Shown piece by piece: positions 8,174-17,144 of a stretch of DNA of 38,558 nt. Origin of the DNA: Bacteroidota bacterium (GTDB taxonomy: Bacteria > Bacteroidota > Ignavibacteria > UBA10030 > SZUA-254). The stretch's first letter is position 1. Each line of letters begins with the position of its first letter. The position numbers were made by a program, and so were the translations under genes. The stretch spans positions 1 through 38,558 of the forward strand of contig JASEHD010000014.1 in NCBI GenBank assembly GCA_030019075.1, written 5' to 3'. Under the pieces are notes generated by a model, which was not told the origin of the DNA, made no database searches, and worked only from the letters and a program-made list of their open reading frames with translations.

Positions 8174-9090
8174 AATTACAGCATGTTATTGAATCTCAGC
8201 AATTCACACTCCCGATGCTCGTTGAATTATTCGAGCTTGCAGATCAGATGGATCGAATTCTTATCCGGGGCGGTACACAAGATTATAACAATAAAATCAT
8301 GGCTTCACTATTTTACGAACATTCAACTCGTACGCGCTTCTCATTCGAATCTGCAATGCATCGCTTAGGTGGAAATATTTTAGCAACGGAACGGGCAAAC
8401 ACATTTTCCTCGGTTGCTGCCGGAGAAACGCTTGAAGATACTATTCGTGTTGTCGGACATTATGCCGACGTGATTGTGCTTAGGCATAATGAGGTAGGTG
8501 GCGCACGGCGTGCGGCAGCAGTATCGAGTACACCAATCGTCAATGCAGGTGATGGAAAAGGTGGGCAGCATCCAACGCAAGCTCTTCTTGATTTATACAC
8601 AATTTATAAGGGGGTAAAGACAATCGAAGGTGTGAAAGTTGCTTTGGTTGGTAATCTTACCGATGGTCGAACCGTCCGTTCGTTAGCGTATCTTCTTGGA
8701 AAATTTGAGCGAGTAAAAATTTATTTTATTGCCCCGCATTCATTTCAAATCAAGCAAGACATTCTCGATTATCTGACAAAGCATAATGTCTGGTTCACGC
8801 TTGAGAGTGATTTGAAGAAAACCCTTCCCGAAGTAGATGTCGTTTATAGTACCCGTATCGAGCCAGAGCTGCTTACACAGCGGGGTGAGAGACTTGAAAC
8901 GATCTCACAATATTTTATCGATGATACACTTCTAAAATTATTGCCGAGTCATGCACTCGTAATGCATCCGCTGCCTCGATTACATGAAATATCACCTTCA
9001 ATTGATTCTGACCCAAGAGCGGCATACTTTAAGCAGACTCGTAACGGAGTGTTGATTAGAATGGCATTGCTTGTCTCTGTCCTTGGATAG
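8170..9090 (+). CDS. pyrB: Aspartate carbamoyltransferase, catalytic subunit
   Basis: It condenses carbamoyl phosphate and aspartate, the first committed step of pyrimidine synthesis. Visible: STRTR phosphate loop followed by FSFESAMHRLGG, SSVAAGETLEDT (mobile loop Ser/Lys region), GDGKGGQHPTQALLD, GNLTDGRTVRS, and HPLPR near the C-terminus. The 306-residue length is normal. The start overlaps arcC as ATGA. No regulatory subunit (pyrI) or other pyr gene follows; 90 bases later a separate promoter begins. Pairing with OTC and carbamate kinase is unusual and suggests the operon shares a carbamoyl-phosphate pool. Confidence 0.92.
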   Translation: MKLQHVIESQQFTLPMLVELFELADQMDRILIRGGTQDYNNKIMASLFYEHSTRTRFSFESAMHRLGGNILATERANTFSSVAAGETLEDTIRVVGHYADVIVLRHNEVGGARRAAAVSSTPIVNAGDGKGGQHPTQALLDLYTIYKGVKTIEGVKVALVGNLTDGRTVRSLAYLLGKFERVKIYFIAPHSFQIKQDILDYLTKHNVWFTLESDLKKTLPEVDVVYSTRIEPELLTQRGERLETISQYFIDDTLLKLLPSHALVMHPLPRLHEISPSIDSDPRAAYFKQTRNGVLIRMALLVSVLG

Positions 9091-9111
9091 TGTTTCTTAC
9101 AAGCATACTTT

Positions 9112-9140
9112 TTGACTTTCGGTCGAAGAAGGATTATATT
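9112..9140 (+). promoter_or_regulatory. Sigma70-like promoter for the receiver protein gene
   Basis: TTGACT (9112-9117), 17-base spacer, TATATT (9135-9140); start codon 9181 follows about 40 bases later. Confidence 0.6.
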
Positions 9141-9180
9141 GAAGTAACGAATATTTTAGATGAAAATATTTTAATCTATC

Positions 9181-9558
9181 GTGTGTAAAAAGAAAACAAT
9201 CTTATTTCTTGAAGATGAACTAGAATTTCTTACAACCCTGAGTCAGCTTTTTCGTGATCAAGGATACGATGTTATTGAAGTAACCTCGGCTGAGACCGCC
9301 ATTAAGAAGTTGAGTGAGCTTATTCCTGATTTAATATTAGCCGACATCAAATTGCCCGGTATCGATGGTTTTGATTTTTTTTCGCAAATTCGGGAAATTG
9401 AAGAATATAAAAATATCCCATTTATCTATCTAACAGCATTCAACAATTTGCAAGCTGCAATGAGAGCGAAAAACGAGGGTGCAGTCGATTACATCACCAA
9501 ACCATTCGAATTGGAATACTTGATTACACGTGTCCAAGAGATTTTACCACTTACATAA
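9181..9558 (+). CDS. Stand-alone response regulator receiver protein (CheY-like)
   Basis: A 125-residue single receiver domain. Acidic pocket E11-D12, phospho-acceptor D55 (LADIKLPG), switch T85 (YLTAF) and K107 (YITKPFE) are all in place, so it should be phosphorylated by a histidine kinase. There is no output domain and no kinase gene nearby; it must act by protein interaction. The start is GTG at 9181, the first in-frame start giving a complete first strand. A well-formed promoter precedes it. Confidence 0.88.
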   Translation: MCKKKTILFLEDELEFLTTLSQLFRDQGYDVIEVTSAETAIKKLSELIPDLILADIKLPGIDGFDFFSQIREIEEYKNIPFIYLTAFNNLQAAMRAKNEGAVDYITKPFELEYLITRVQEILPLT

Positions 9559-9659
9559 GTAACTTGTCATCTCGATAGAATCATAAACGTGATTGTTGTC
9601 ACCGATAGTGAAGTAAATTTCATGTATGTTTTAATAAAAATGAAAGGGTATTAATACCA

Positions 9660-9821
9660 ATGGATGAGGAAAAAGGAATAAATAAAATCCTCAAATGGGC
9701 AGGGATAGCAGCATTGATTGCACTGCCCGTGCTCGTTTTACTCCGTAAACGTAAGGTCCAAGAATCTGAAACAAATTGGGATGATGAATCAAATATCTTT
9801 GCTGCAGAGTTAGAAGAATAA
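9660..9821 (+). CDS. Small single-pass membrane protein (53 residues)
   Basis: The ORF begins ATG GAT GAG and encodes a short charged N-terminus, one hydrophobic segment (WAGIAALIALPVLVLL, residues 13-28), a basic RKRK stop-transfer and an acidic C-terminal tail (NWDDESNIFAAELEE). GGG about 11 bases upstream could serve as ribosome site. The positive-inside pattern gives an internal C-terminus. It lies between the receiver gene and the convergent PBP gene. Function unknown; coding is supported only by protein-like composition and topology. Confidence 0.5.
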   Translation: MDEEKGINKILKWAGIAALIALPVLVLLRKRKVQESETNWDDESNIFAAELEE

Positions 9822-9848
9822 AATATTAATAGCAAATCACTGTTGTAA

Positions 9849-12080
9849 TTAGAAGTTGATTGGGTGTTTTGATTCGTAGCTTTCCTTCCAATTTTTACTT
9901 GCATGTTTAGAACATGTATCCGGTCTATATTTTTTATTAAAAATTTCTTCTTCTTTTCCCGGGCAAAATGGTGTTGCTATTTTTTTTGAATCTATGCAGA
10001 TACTATCCCTTTCAATTCCTTCAGGTTGAGTAAAATATTCTAATGGTAGTCCAATGTTTTTGTCTTCGTAGACATATTTCATAAACCGTCCCCAGATTGG
10101 GGCTGCGGCCCGCCCGCCTTGTCCATCACCTGTTGTAAAGTGAACAACCTTATTGTCGAAACCTATCCAAACGCCGGCAGTTAATTGTGGTGTAAAACCT
10201 ACAAACCAAGCATCTGCATATTCCTGTGTCGATCCGGTTTTTCCACCAGCGGGTCTTAAAAAAAAGTTTCTAACACGTGCGCCTGTGCCGCCGTTCACTG
10301 TTCCTTCTAACATATTTACCATCAGGTATGCAGTTTCTTTGCTTAGAACTTCACGCTTTGATGGTTTGTTTTCTTCAATCACGTTGCCGTTTTTATCTTC
10401 AATCTTAAGAATCGATATCGGTTCCACCAAAACCCCATCATTTGGAAAAACACCAAATGCAAAAACAAGCTCTAATGGTTGAACTTCACCTGTACCAATC
10501 GCCAATGATTCGTATGGTGGCAGATCTGATTTTATGCCCATACGATGGGCATATTGAATTACTGTAGGAATCGGGGCGATTTCCATGATCGCCCGTATTG
10601 CAATTAAGTTTATAGATTGTTTAATCGCTTCACGTAGAGTATATTTCCCGCCAAACCTACGATCGAAATTCTCTGGTGTCCACCGTTTACCATTTGCCAT
10701 CACTAATGTAACGGGTTGATTAAGGAGTTCATAGCAAGGTGGATATCCATTATCGATTGCAACTGTATATACGAAAGGTTTAAACGCTGAGCCAGGTTGC
10801 CGTCGGATCTGAGTTACGTGGTTAAGTCCATATTTAAAAGATTTATATTCTGATCCCCCAACAAGTGCAAGTATATGCCCCGTCTGATGGTCGATTGCTA
10901 AAAAGCCAACCTCGATCCGTGATGCTATTTTCTTAACCGAATCGATGAATGCTCGATTTTTCTTTAAAGTCCGTGCAATGCTATCGCGCTGCTGGTTCGA
11001 TTCAGCAAATCGGTACTCATCAGAGGTACGAATAGCCATTGATATAGATTCATTAAGTTCTGCCTGACGGTGTTTCCAATTCCATTGTTTGTTAAATGCT
11101 GGTTGATATTCAGCGAGATGCTCACCGACAGCTTTGTTCGCATACTGCTGCATCCGGCTGTCAAGAGTTGTATAAACTGAAAGCCCATCCCGATAGATAT
11201 CAAAACCGTATTTTTCTGATTTTTGGATAAGTTGTTGCCTGACCATTTCAATGAAATGTGGTGCGATGCCTGCACGGCGCTGCTCATCTAATGGTACTAG
11301 TACGATCTTTTCGTCTTTTGCTCGTTGCTCATCTTTTTCATTAATATAGTTATACTTTACCATCTGGTTAATAACAGTATTTCTGCGGTTCATTGCCCGA
11401 TCAATATGCTTGAAGGGATCATAAGTACCGGGCCCTTTTAGCAGAGCGATTAGAAGTGCGCTTTCGGAGAGTGTTAGCTTTGAAGGATCTTTCCGGAAAT
11501 AAATCTGAGCTGCCGAAGCAATGCCATACGCACTGCGACCGAAGTAAGCAACACTCAAATACATTTCGAGGATCTCTGTTTTCGTATAATTCCGTTCAAT
11601 CTGAACAGCAGTGATGAATTCTCGGAGTTTTCTCGTGAATTTATCTAAAATTGTTTCATTCACACCTTTCAGCTCATAAAGGTTCCTTGCGAGCTGTTGA
11701 GTTATTGTACTTGCACCAGGTCCTCGCCAGAGTTGTAACGTTGCAATATTTTTTATCATTGCCCGTATAAATCGTGGCAAATCTACCCCCCAATGATTAT
11801 GAAAATTTTTGTCTTCGGTAGCGATGAGCGCATCAACAAGATGAGGCGGAAGCTGTTGCAGTGTTATGGAGGTTCGATTCTTGATAAAATAATGGTCAAG
11901 AATTTCCCCATCAATTGAGTAAACTTTCGTAGCAAGCTCAGGCCGGGGATTTTCTAATTGCTCGAGCGATGGTAATCCCGATATTAGATAGGCAGCGTAT
12001 GATATTAATAAAATAACAACTACCGTTACACTGATAAGAAATGGCTTATTTATTTTTTTGTATAAGTTTTTCATCGACAT
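9849..12080 (-). CDS. Class A penicillin-binding protein (PBP1A family), transglycosylase-transpeptidase
   Basis: This 743-residue enzyme polymerises and cross-links peptidoglycan in the periplasm. An N-terminal anchor (ISVTVVVILLISYAAYLIS) is followed by the GT51 glycosyltransferase domain with ATEDKNFHNHWGVD and GASTITQQLARNLY, then the transpeptidase with SAFK (active serine), SIN and KTGS (GGKTGSTQEYADAWF) motifs. The C-terminal tail has four cysteines of unknown use. Start at ATG 12080; a second ATG six bases later is equally possible. It follows lpxH by 11 bases, so an envelope operon (DsbD-N-like, lpxH, PBP) is likely. Confidence 0.93.
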   Translation of the reverse strand: MSMKNLYKKINKPFLISVTVVVILLISYAAYLISGLPSLEQLENPRPELATKVYSIDGEILDHYFIKNRTSITLQQLPPHLVDALIATEDKNFHNHWGVDLPRFIRAMIKNIATLQLWRGPGASTITQQLARNLYELKGVNETILDKFTRKLREFITAVQIERNYTKTEILEMYLSVAYFGRSAYGIASAAQIYFRKDPSKLTLSESALLIALLKGPGTYDPFKHIDRAMNRRNTVINQMVKYNYINEKDEQRAKDEKIVLVPLDEQRRAGIAPHFIEMVRQQLIQKSEKYGFDIYRDGLSVYTTLDSRMQQYANKAVGEHLAEYQPAFNKQWNWKHRQAELNESISMAIRTSDEYRFAESNQQRDSIARTLKKNRAFIDSVKKIASRIEVGFLAIDHQTGHILALVGGSEYKSFKYGLNHVTQIRRQPGSAFKPFVYTVAIDNGYPPCYELLNQPVTLVMANGKRWTPENFDRRFGGKYTLREAIKQSINLIAIRAIMEIAPIPTVIQYAHRMGIKSDLPPYESLAIGTGEVQPLELVFAFGVFPNDGVLVEPISILKIEDKNGNVIEENKPSKREVLSKETAYLMVNMLEGTVNGGTGARVRNFFLRPAGGKTGSTQEYADAWFVGFTPQLTAGVWIGFDNKVVHFTTGDGQGGRAAAPIWGRFMKYVYEDKNIGLPLEYFTQPEGIERDSICIDSKKIATPFCPGKEEEIFNKKYRPDTCSKHASKNWKESYESKHPINF

Positions 12081-12091
12081 AGATTATAAAA

Positions 12092-12814
12092 TTATTTCCA
12101 CTCTTTCAGTGTAATTTGTTCCCCGTTCATTTCAGCGTAAGTGTTATGAGTAATCCAATCACCCAGATTTATATAAGTTCCTGTATTAAGCTGCACCGTT
12201 ACTGGTTGATGACTGTGTCCCATGATAATAAAGTTATATCCACTATCAATCGTCTCTCTGGCAAACTTTCCCATGCCATCGTTCCCATCATAGTGTTTGT
12301 TTGAAGAATATCCCCTGCTTTTTCTAGACGAAAAATGGGCAAGTTTGATCCCAATGTCAGGATGAAGCCATGAGTACGCCCATATTGCAAATCGGTTCCG
12401 CAATATCTTTTTTAGAATTTTATAACCGACATCGTTGTCCGATAACCCATCACCATGATGAATGAAAATCTTTTTCCCGTTGATAGTCATAATGATATGT
12501 TTGGGATATGTCCTGATTCCTATTTGATCGCTGAAGTAATCTCTCATCCAGTAATCGTGGTTCCCCCCTAAATAGTGAATAACAATACCATGCGATGCAA
12601 GCTCGTCTAATTTAGCAAGTGTGCGATAAAATCCTTTGGGTGCTACAGTACGATATTCGAGCCAGGCATCAAACAGATCGCCGACTATGAAAATCTGTGT
12701 TGCATCTTTTTTAATTGCATCGAAAAAAGCAATGAGGCGATCTTCTTTTTTTCGTTCCTCATTAAATGTGCCTAATCCAAGATGAACATCGGAGATAAAG
12801 TATACTTTTTCCAT
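12092..12814 (-). CDS. lpxH: UDP-2,3-diacylglucosamine hydrolase, lipid A biosynthesis
   Basis: A 240-residue calcineurin-like phosphoesterase that cleaves UDP-diacylglucosamine to lipid X at the inner membrane. Metal-binding motifs in order: DVHLG (D9, H11), GDLFDAW, GGNHDYW, HHGDGLS and GHSHQP. The YFISDVHLG opening and spacing match LpxH rather than generic phosphodiesterases. Its presence implies a lipid A outer membrane. It starts six bases after the upstream DsbD-N-like gene stop and precedes the PBP gene. Confidence 0.88.
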   Translation of the reverse strand: MEKVYFISDVHLGLGTFNEERKKEDRLIAFFDAIKKDATQIFIVGDLFDAWLEYRTVAPKGFYRTLAKLDELASHGIVIHYLGGNHDYWMRDYFSDQIGIRTYPKHIIMTINGKKIFIHHGDGLSDNDVGYKILKKILRNRFAIWAYSWLHPDIGIKLAHFSSRKSRGYSSNKHYDGNDGMGKFARETIDSGYNFIIMGHSHQPVTVQLNTGTYINLGDWITHNTYAEMNGEQITLKEWK

Positions 12815-12820
12815 TAAATA

Positions 12821-13267
12821 TTATTTAGAAACTATCAATGAAATATCAATAGGTTGTTTAACCCTGCTGCACAATCCATCGGTACCAGAGCAATAGAAGT
12901 AGGTAAGCAATCCGCGCAGGCGTATTGTCCCCGGTTTTGCTTTCTTCGAAATTCCGAACTGCAGTTTCACCGGTTTTGAAATGTCGAGATATTCCGATTT
13001 ACCGGTTTTAGGCAGTATAAGTTTTCCCACTGTAGCGATCACATCCGTACTATCTAATTTCACCTTCATAGGTGGATCAAGGTTTATGTGTATGTCCTTT
13101 TTGGTTTTGAATGTTATTAACAATTCCCCTGTAGCTCCTGCGTTTACTGTTTTCTGCTTCAGTGAGAATTCAACTTTGACGTCTTTATTCTCTTTTTCGG
13201 GTTCAATAGCGTTGATTGTACTGATTGTAGATAGAATTACAAAGAACAATAAAAATATTTTTTTCAT
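12821..13267 (-). CDS. Exported DsbD N-terminal-domain-like protein
   Basis: A signal peptide (MKKIFLLFFVILSTISTINA) is followed by ~128 residues resembling the periplasmic alpha domain of DsbD/ScsB (DsbC/DsbD_N family), including the paired cysteines in YFYCSGTDGLC near the C-terminus. In DsbD this domain passes electrons to periplasmic partners. Here it is free-standing, without the membrane and thioredoxin domains, so its electron donor must be encoded elsewhere. It is the first gene of the probable operon with lpxH and the PBP. Confidence 0.7.
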   Translation of the reverse strand: MKKIFLLFFVILSTISTINAIEPEKENKDVKVEFSLKQKTVNAGATGELLITFKTKKDIHINLDPPMKVKLDSTDVIATVGKLILPKTGKSEYLDISKPVKLQFGISKKAKPGTIRLRGLLTYFYCSGTDGLCSRVKQPIDISLIVSK

Positions 13268-13349
13268 CGAATATGTATTGGTGATATAGATTGAATCTTT
13301 ACTATAAATTAAATAAAAAACTGATAATCTGGAAATTTATGTATTGATG

Positions 13350-14609
13350 TTAATTAGCTGTTCTGTTCTGTGGTTCTTCTACACCCTGGAGGAGAATTAA
13401 ACCTGCAAGAAAAAATGTTCCTACCATTAAAATGGCGAGGCGTTCGTTTGTCAAATCGGCGATCAATCCATAGATTAACGGACCTACAACGGCAGATGCT
13501 TTACCGCAAAGCCCATCGTAGAATCCAAAAAACTCGGCTTCCCGATCCTTCGGTGTAAGAAGCGCCATCAAGCTTCTGCTGGCTGACTGTGAAGAACCGA
13601 TAGCAATTCCGGCACCTAACGCTACAATGTAAAAAACACCGACGGTATCGATAAAGTATGCTGCGATAGAGATTGCAATCCAAATAGTGAGAGTGATGGA
13701 AATCGTTTTTTTTGGACCGATTTTATCTGTAATAATGCCAAAGATGAACGAGCCGATTACGGCGCTGGTTTGAACGACAGCGAAAAATATTATAATATCT
13801 TTATCACTCATGTGTAAAATATGCTCTGCGAAGATTGCAGCAAACGCAATTATAGTTAATATCCCATCGTTATAGATAAAGAATGCAATAAGGAAACGTC
13901 CAATGTTAGGAAATTCTTTTGTGATAAATAATGAACGGAATGTTTTTTTTGCCTGCTGAAATCCATAAGTAAAATTCGAACGAAGTTGTTTCGTTGGTTT
14001 TACCGGCTCGGGCACAAAGAAGAATAATGGAAGCGAGAAGATTAAGAAAAATACCGATGCAATAATAAACGATGTTCTGACAAAAAAGAGATACTCAGGG
14101 TGGGAGCTTTCAGGTAGAAAGGAATTAACTATTAATAGGATCACAAGAGCCCCAATATATCCCATTGCGAAGCCGTATCCTGAAACCCTGCCATAAGATG
14201 ATTTCGATGTAATGCTTGGCAGGAAAGAGTCATAAAAAACAAGCCCACCTTCAAAACCGATATTTGCCAAAATGAATAGAATCATTCCAAGCAAAATCAT
14301 ATCTGCTTGCACGAAAAACAACAGGGCTGTGCAAACGACGCAAAGGAGTGTGAGGAATAAAAGGTATTTTTTTTTCTGATTCGAATAATCTGCCGCTGCA
14401 CCCAGAGGCGGGGAAAGGAGTGCGGCACAAATCATTGAAAGACTTACGGCAAGCCCCCACAGCCAGCGTCGACCACCACTGATATGATCAGTAAAATAGC
14501 GTGAATAGATGACAGTTACAATAATAACCGAGAAAGCGGTGTTGCCAAAATCGAACAAAGTCCATACAAAAATTCGGAAGCGATGTAAAAAATTTGTGGG
14601 AAAAATCAT
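13350..14609 (-). CDS. MFS transporter, UMF1/Atg22-like family
   Basis: A 419-residue polytopic membrane protein with about 12 hydrophobic segments. The opening [18 protein letters not shown] corresponds to the Y/WxxYDxxNSAF signature of the UMF1 (Atg22-like) family, and the loop [14 protein letters not shown] matches the MFS A-motif position. Members of the eukaryotic branch export amino acids from vacuoles; bacterial substrates are unknown. The start overlaps the end of nusB by four bases (ATGA), so the two are translationally coupled. Confidence 0.82.
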   Translation of the reverse strand: MIFPTNFLHRFRIFVWTLFDFGNTAFSVIIVTVIYSRYFTDHISGGRRWLWGLAVSLSMICAALLSPPLGAAADYSNQKKKYLLFLTLLCVVCTALLFFVQADMILLGMILFILANIGFEGGLVFYDSFLPSITSKSSYGRVSGYGFAMGYIGALVILLIVNSFLPESSHPEYLFFVRTSFIIASVFFLIFSLPLFFFVPEPVKPTKQLRSNFTYGFQQAKKTFRSLFITKEFPNIGRFLIAFFIYNDGILTIIAFAAIFAEHILHMSDKDIIIFFAVVQTSAVIGSFIFGIITDKIGPKKTISITLTIWIAISIAAYFIDTVGVFYIVALGAGIAIGSSQSASRSLMALLTPKDREAEFFGFYDGLCGKASAVVGPLIYGLIADLTNERLAILMVGTFFLAGLILLQGVEEPQNRTAN

Positions 14610-15076
14610 TTGATATGGATATTATCTTCTATCAGACCTCTGCCAGATTTGTTCAACCGGTTTGTTTCCTTAAAGTCGTCCAAGATAGCATCAAGCACAC
14701 CGTTTATAAATTTTCCGCTCTGTTCCGTGCTGAAAGCTTTGGCTATTTCTATGGATTCATTTATAGTTACTTTTGGTGGAATATCAGGGCAATAAAGGAA
14801 TTCACAGATGCCGATCCGAAGAAGAATTTTATCAATATAAGCGATTCGATCATACTCCCAATGTGCTACCTTTGCTTTTATGATCGCTTCGATCTCTGCT
14901 TCATGATGTATAACTTCGCTGATGATTTTTTTTGCAAACTCAAAATCATCCTTCGAATTTTTCAGGTCTCCTAAAAAATCTTTTATAACATCGGTTATAG
15001 GTTCTTTTGAAAGCTCGTAAGCATATAATGCTTGCAGCACTTTCTCTCTAATAAGGCGTCGTTTAAAGGTTGGCAT
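14606..15076 (-). CDS. nusB: Transcription antitermination factor NusB
   Basis: A 156-residue all-helical RNA-binding protein that acts with NusE/S10 in rRNA antitermination. The N-terminal [16 protein letters not shown] and C-terminal [28 protein letters not shown] followed by [11 protein letters not shown] are diagnostic. It overlaps the MFS gene. A weak promoter candidate lies just upstream on the minus strand (TTGAAA 15113-15108, 17 bases, TAAATT 15090-15085). Confidence 0.93.
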   Translation of the reverse strand: MPTFKRRLIREKVLQALYAYELSKEPITDVIKDFLGDLKNSKDDFEFAKKIISEVIHHEAEIEAIIKAKVAHWEYDRIAYIDKILLRIGICEFLYCPDIPPKVTINESIEIAKAFSTEQSGKFINGVLDAILDDFKETNRLNKSGRGLIEDNIHIK

Positions 15077-15144
15077 ATGTGTTAAATTTATATAATTTTT
15101 AGCTGGTTTTCAAGAAATTAATAAGTTGAGAAAGTGAAAGCAGA

Positions 15145-15255
15145 TTAATCATTCATTTTCAATTTTTGTAATATCGGCCGATATTCAATTTTTGCCGCAT
15201 CCAATTTCCCTTGTAAGAGATGGATGCTTGCTAAAACGGATTGCCCGTTAAGCAT
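15145..15255 (-). pseudogene. Possible remnant of a TPR-containing protein C-terminus
   Basis: Read on the minus strand, 36 codons (LASIHLLQGKLDAAKIEY and a short tail) resemble one TPR helix pair and its stop. An in-frame TAG lies just upstream and the rest of any gene is gone. It could be a chance ORF; the remainder of 15077-15281 shows nothing. Confidence 0.25.
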
Positions 15256-15281
15256 ACCACAAAGCTTGATCTGCTAAAAGC

Positions 15282-15743
15282 TCACGAGAATTTTATCCCT
15301 TGTGCAAGTTGTTTTATGGCTTCCTTAATCCGATGCTCTCTTGTTTCCTTTTTCTTTGCATCTTTAATCCATTGTACATATTCTTTTTGATTTGTGTAAG
15401 AAGATTCTTCGAAGAACTTCTTCGCTTTCAGATTTCTTCCTAAAGCTTTCTTTAGATCGGTTGGTACGGCAACGATTCTCGGTGATGTGTCAATTTCTAT
15501 CACCACTTTAACTTTATCCCCGGCTTTTTTTTCGATAGTTTCCCGCATTTCTTTGTTCACTACCATCATATGTTTACCGCCCATCGGCATGATAGAGCTT
15601 CTGAAAGTATGTCCGTCAATTGTCCCGCGGACTTTAACTTGAGCTTTTGTGCCAAAAACCTCATGGACGTTGAAAGGCACTTGGAAATAAACTCCGCTGC
15701 TTCCGGCTCTTTGCAGCTTAACCTCAAATGTTTGTTTCGACAT
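15282..15743 (-). CDS. DUF1905 / YdeI-type protein
   Basis: 153 residues. The N-terminal ~90 residues (FEVKLQRAG...GVYFQVPFNVHEVFG...KVRGTIDGHTFRSSIMPMGGKHMM) match the small DUF1905 beta-barrel domain, and the C-terminal half (PTDLKKALGRNLKAKKFFEESSYTNQKEYVQWI...K.ETREHRIKEAIKQL) matches the YdeI/OmpD-associated helical region. Members are widespread, mostly of unknown role; the YdeI name relates to bacteriocin protection. Single gene with its own upstream AT-rich region. Confidence 0.8.
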   Translation of the reverse strand: MSKQTFEVKLQRAGSSGVYFQVPFNVHEVFGTKAQVKVRGTIDGHTFRSSIMPMGGKHMMVVNKEMRETIEKKAGDKVKVVIEIDTSPRIVAVPTDLKKALGRNLKAKKFFEESSYTNQKEYVQWIKDAKKKETREHRIKEAIKQLAQGIKFS

Positions 15744-15829
15744 CGTATAAACACTCCTTTATTTATTGTGATATGTAATATAAGAACTAAATATTGATGT
15801 TAAAAACGGCGAGGTGTGATGTCAGAGAT

Positions 15830-15855
15830 GGAGAGACCATTTTCTAAATGGTTCC
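15830..15855. repeat. Palindromic repeat related to GGAGACC-ATTT elements
   Basis: GAGAGACCATTT (from 15831) faces AAATGGTTCCTAC, giving a perfect seven-pair core (ACCATTT/AAATGGT) with imperfect outer pairing. It resembles the palindrome at 19331-19359. It directly precedes the trpG-like fragment at 15865. Confidence 0.45.
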
Positions 15856-15864
15856 TACTTTTAA

Positions 15865-15978
15865 ATGGCAATTGCACACAGGGAGTTGGATGTTAAGGGT
15901 GTTCAGTTTCACCCCGAATCCGTCATAACCGCTTACGGGAAAAATATTTTAAGTAACTGGTTAAATAGTGAAAAATCA
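15865..15978 (+). pseudogene. 3' fragment of an anthranilate/aminodeoxychorismate synthase glutamine amidotransferase (copy 1)
   Basis: The translation reads MAIAHRELDVKGVQFHPES followed by VITAYGKNILSNWLN, the characteristic C-terminal end of TrpG/PabA class I amidotransferases with the catalytic His-Pro-Glu. The N-terminal three quarters, including the nucleophile cysteine, are absent, so this is a relic. A second similar relic in the same orientation lies at 17145, on the other side of the RhuM-Fic gene. Confidence 0.7.
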
Positions 15979-16049
15979 GGTATTATTTTTAGATTCCATC
16001 GAAATTTTGGTTATGTTCAGAAAATTCGTATCGCATACCAATTCCTTGA

Positions 16050-17051
16050 TCATTTGCCAGAGATGAGATTAATAATGAGCTTGATCATGATATCCTTCTG
16101 TTTAGGATTACTTTCTGCAATCAACAGTGTCAGTGCAACCAAAGCGTTGTCATTGAATTTCCGATCTCCGTTATCGCTCGACAATAAATTGTTTCTCTCC
16201 AAAAACCAGATAAAAAAAAGAGAAGCGATCCGCTTGTTACCATCGATGAATGGATGATCTTTGATGAGAAAGTACAGAAGGTTTGCTGCTTTCTCTTCGA
16301 TGCTCGGGTAGAGCTCAGTGCCGCCAAATGTTTGCTCGATACTGCCAAGAATTCCTTTGAGAACTCCTCGTTCCTTTTCTTGACCGAACAGATTGCTGGC
16401 TTCCTTATGCTGCATCAGGCTTTTTTGGAGTTGATCGATTGCCTTCTTCGCCTCACGTTCCGTGATTCGGTATCGGACAGTACGATGAAGTTCTTTTGTA
16501 GCAAGCGTACCTGTATCGTATTGGTGCAAGAGTAACCACGAGCGGGTGTACTCGGTTATTACTGTGAGCAAGCCCGCTGTTTCCGATGCCGAGAGCATTA
16601 TCGTTGACTTTGCTTTCTCCACCAACTCAACCGCTGCTTCCAGTTCCTTAAGCCGCTGCTTGTTTTCTTGCAATCGCTTTTCGTTGAGCGTATAACCCTT
16701 TACAAGATGGTCACGGAGAACTTTGGTTGCCCAAATACGAAATTGGGTGCCGCTTTTGGATTTTACTCGATAGCCAACCGAGATTATCACATCAAGGTTG
16801 TAGTATTGTACATCGTATGTTTTCCCATCCTGGGCAGTATGTCGGAAATTCCGACATACTGAGTTTTCCTTTAACTCCTTTTCCTTAAACACGTTGAGAA
16901 TGTGTTCAGTTACCGTAGATCGTCCTTTCCCAAACAGCTTTGCCATCTGAGCCTGCGTCAACCACACTGTCTGGTCTTTGAGCCGCACATCTAGACCAGT
17001 TTTACCGTCTTCAGTCTGATAGATTATTATTTCACCTTTTTGTTCTGTCAT
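16050..17051 (-). CDS. RhuM family protein with C-terminal Fic/Doc domain
   Basis: 333 residues. Residues ~1-120 match the RhuM (virulence protein) N-terminal domain: EIIIYQTEDGKTGLDVRL, VWLTQAQMAKLFGKGRSTVTEHI, YYNLDVIISVGYRVKS and QFRIWATKVLRDHLVKGY. A charged coiled-coil-like linker follows (125-150). The C-terminal part carries HPFIDGNKR at 266-274, the Fic/Doc nucleotide-transfer motif. Such proteins are predicted to AMPylate or phosphorylate targets and often sit in mobile or defence regions. No partner antitoxin is visible. The two trpG-like relics on either side suggest it was acquired. Confidence 0.88.
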   Translation of the reverse strand: MTEQKGEIIIYQTEDGKTGLDVRLKDQTVWLTQAQMAKLFGKGRSTVTEHILNVFKEKELKENSVCRNFRHTAQDGKTYDVQYYNLDVIISVGYRVKSKSGTQFRIWATKVLRDHLVKGYTLNEKRLQENKQRLKELEAAVELVEKAKSTIMLSASETAGLLTVITEYTRSWLLLHQYDTGTLATKELHRTVRYRITEREAKKAIDQLQKSLMQHKEASNLFGQEKERGVLKGILGSIEQTFGGTELYPSIEEKAANLLYFLIKDHPFIDGNKRIASLFFIWFLERNNLLSSDNGDRKFNDNALVALTLLIAESNPKQKDIMIKLIINLISGK

Positions 17052-17056
17052 ACTTT

Positions 17057-17073
17057 CAACCAGTGAATGGTTG
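17057..17073. promoter_or_regulatory. Inverted repeat just upstream of the RhuM-Fic start
   Basis: CAACCA-GTGAA-TGGTTG, six perfect pairs, ends six bases before the start codon at 17051. It could be an operator or a leader hairpin affecting translation. Confidence 0.3.
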
Positions 17074-17144
17074 TAAATTACTCATAAGAAATACTTTCTC
17101 TATAAATTAACTGTCTCTAATTTATTAAACTTTTTTCATTGATA

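Noticed and set aside
15865-16257. A 130-residue gene starting at the trpG-like fragment
   Set aside because: Only the first ~35 codons are protein-like; the rest runs antisense into the RhuM-Fic gene.
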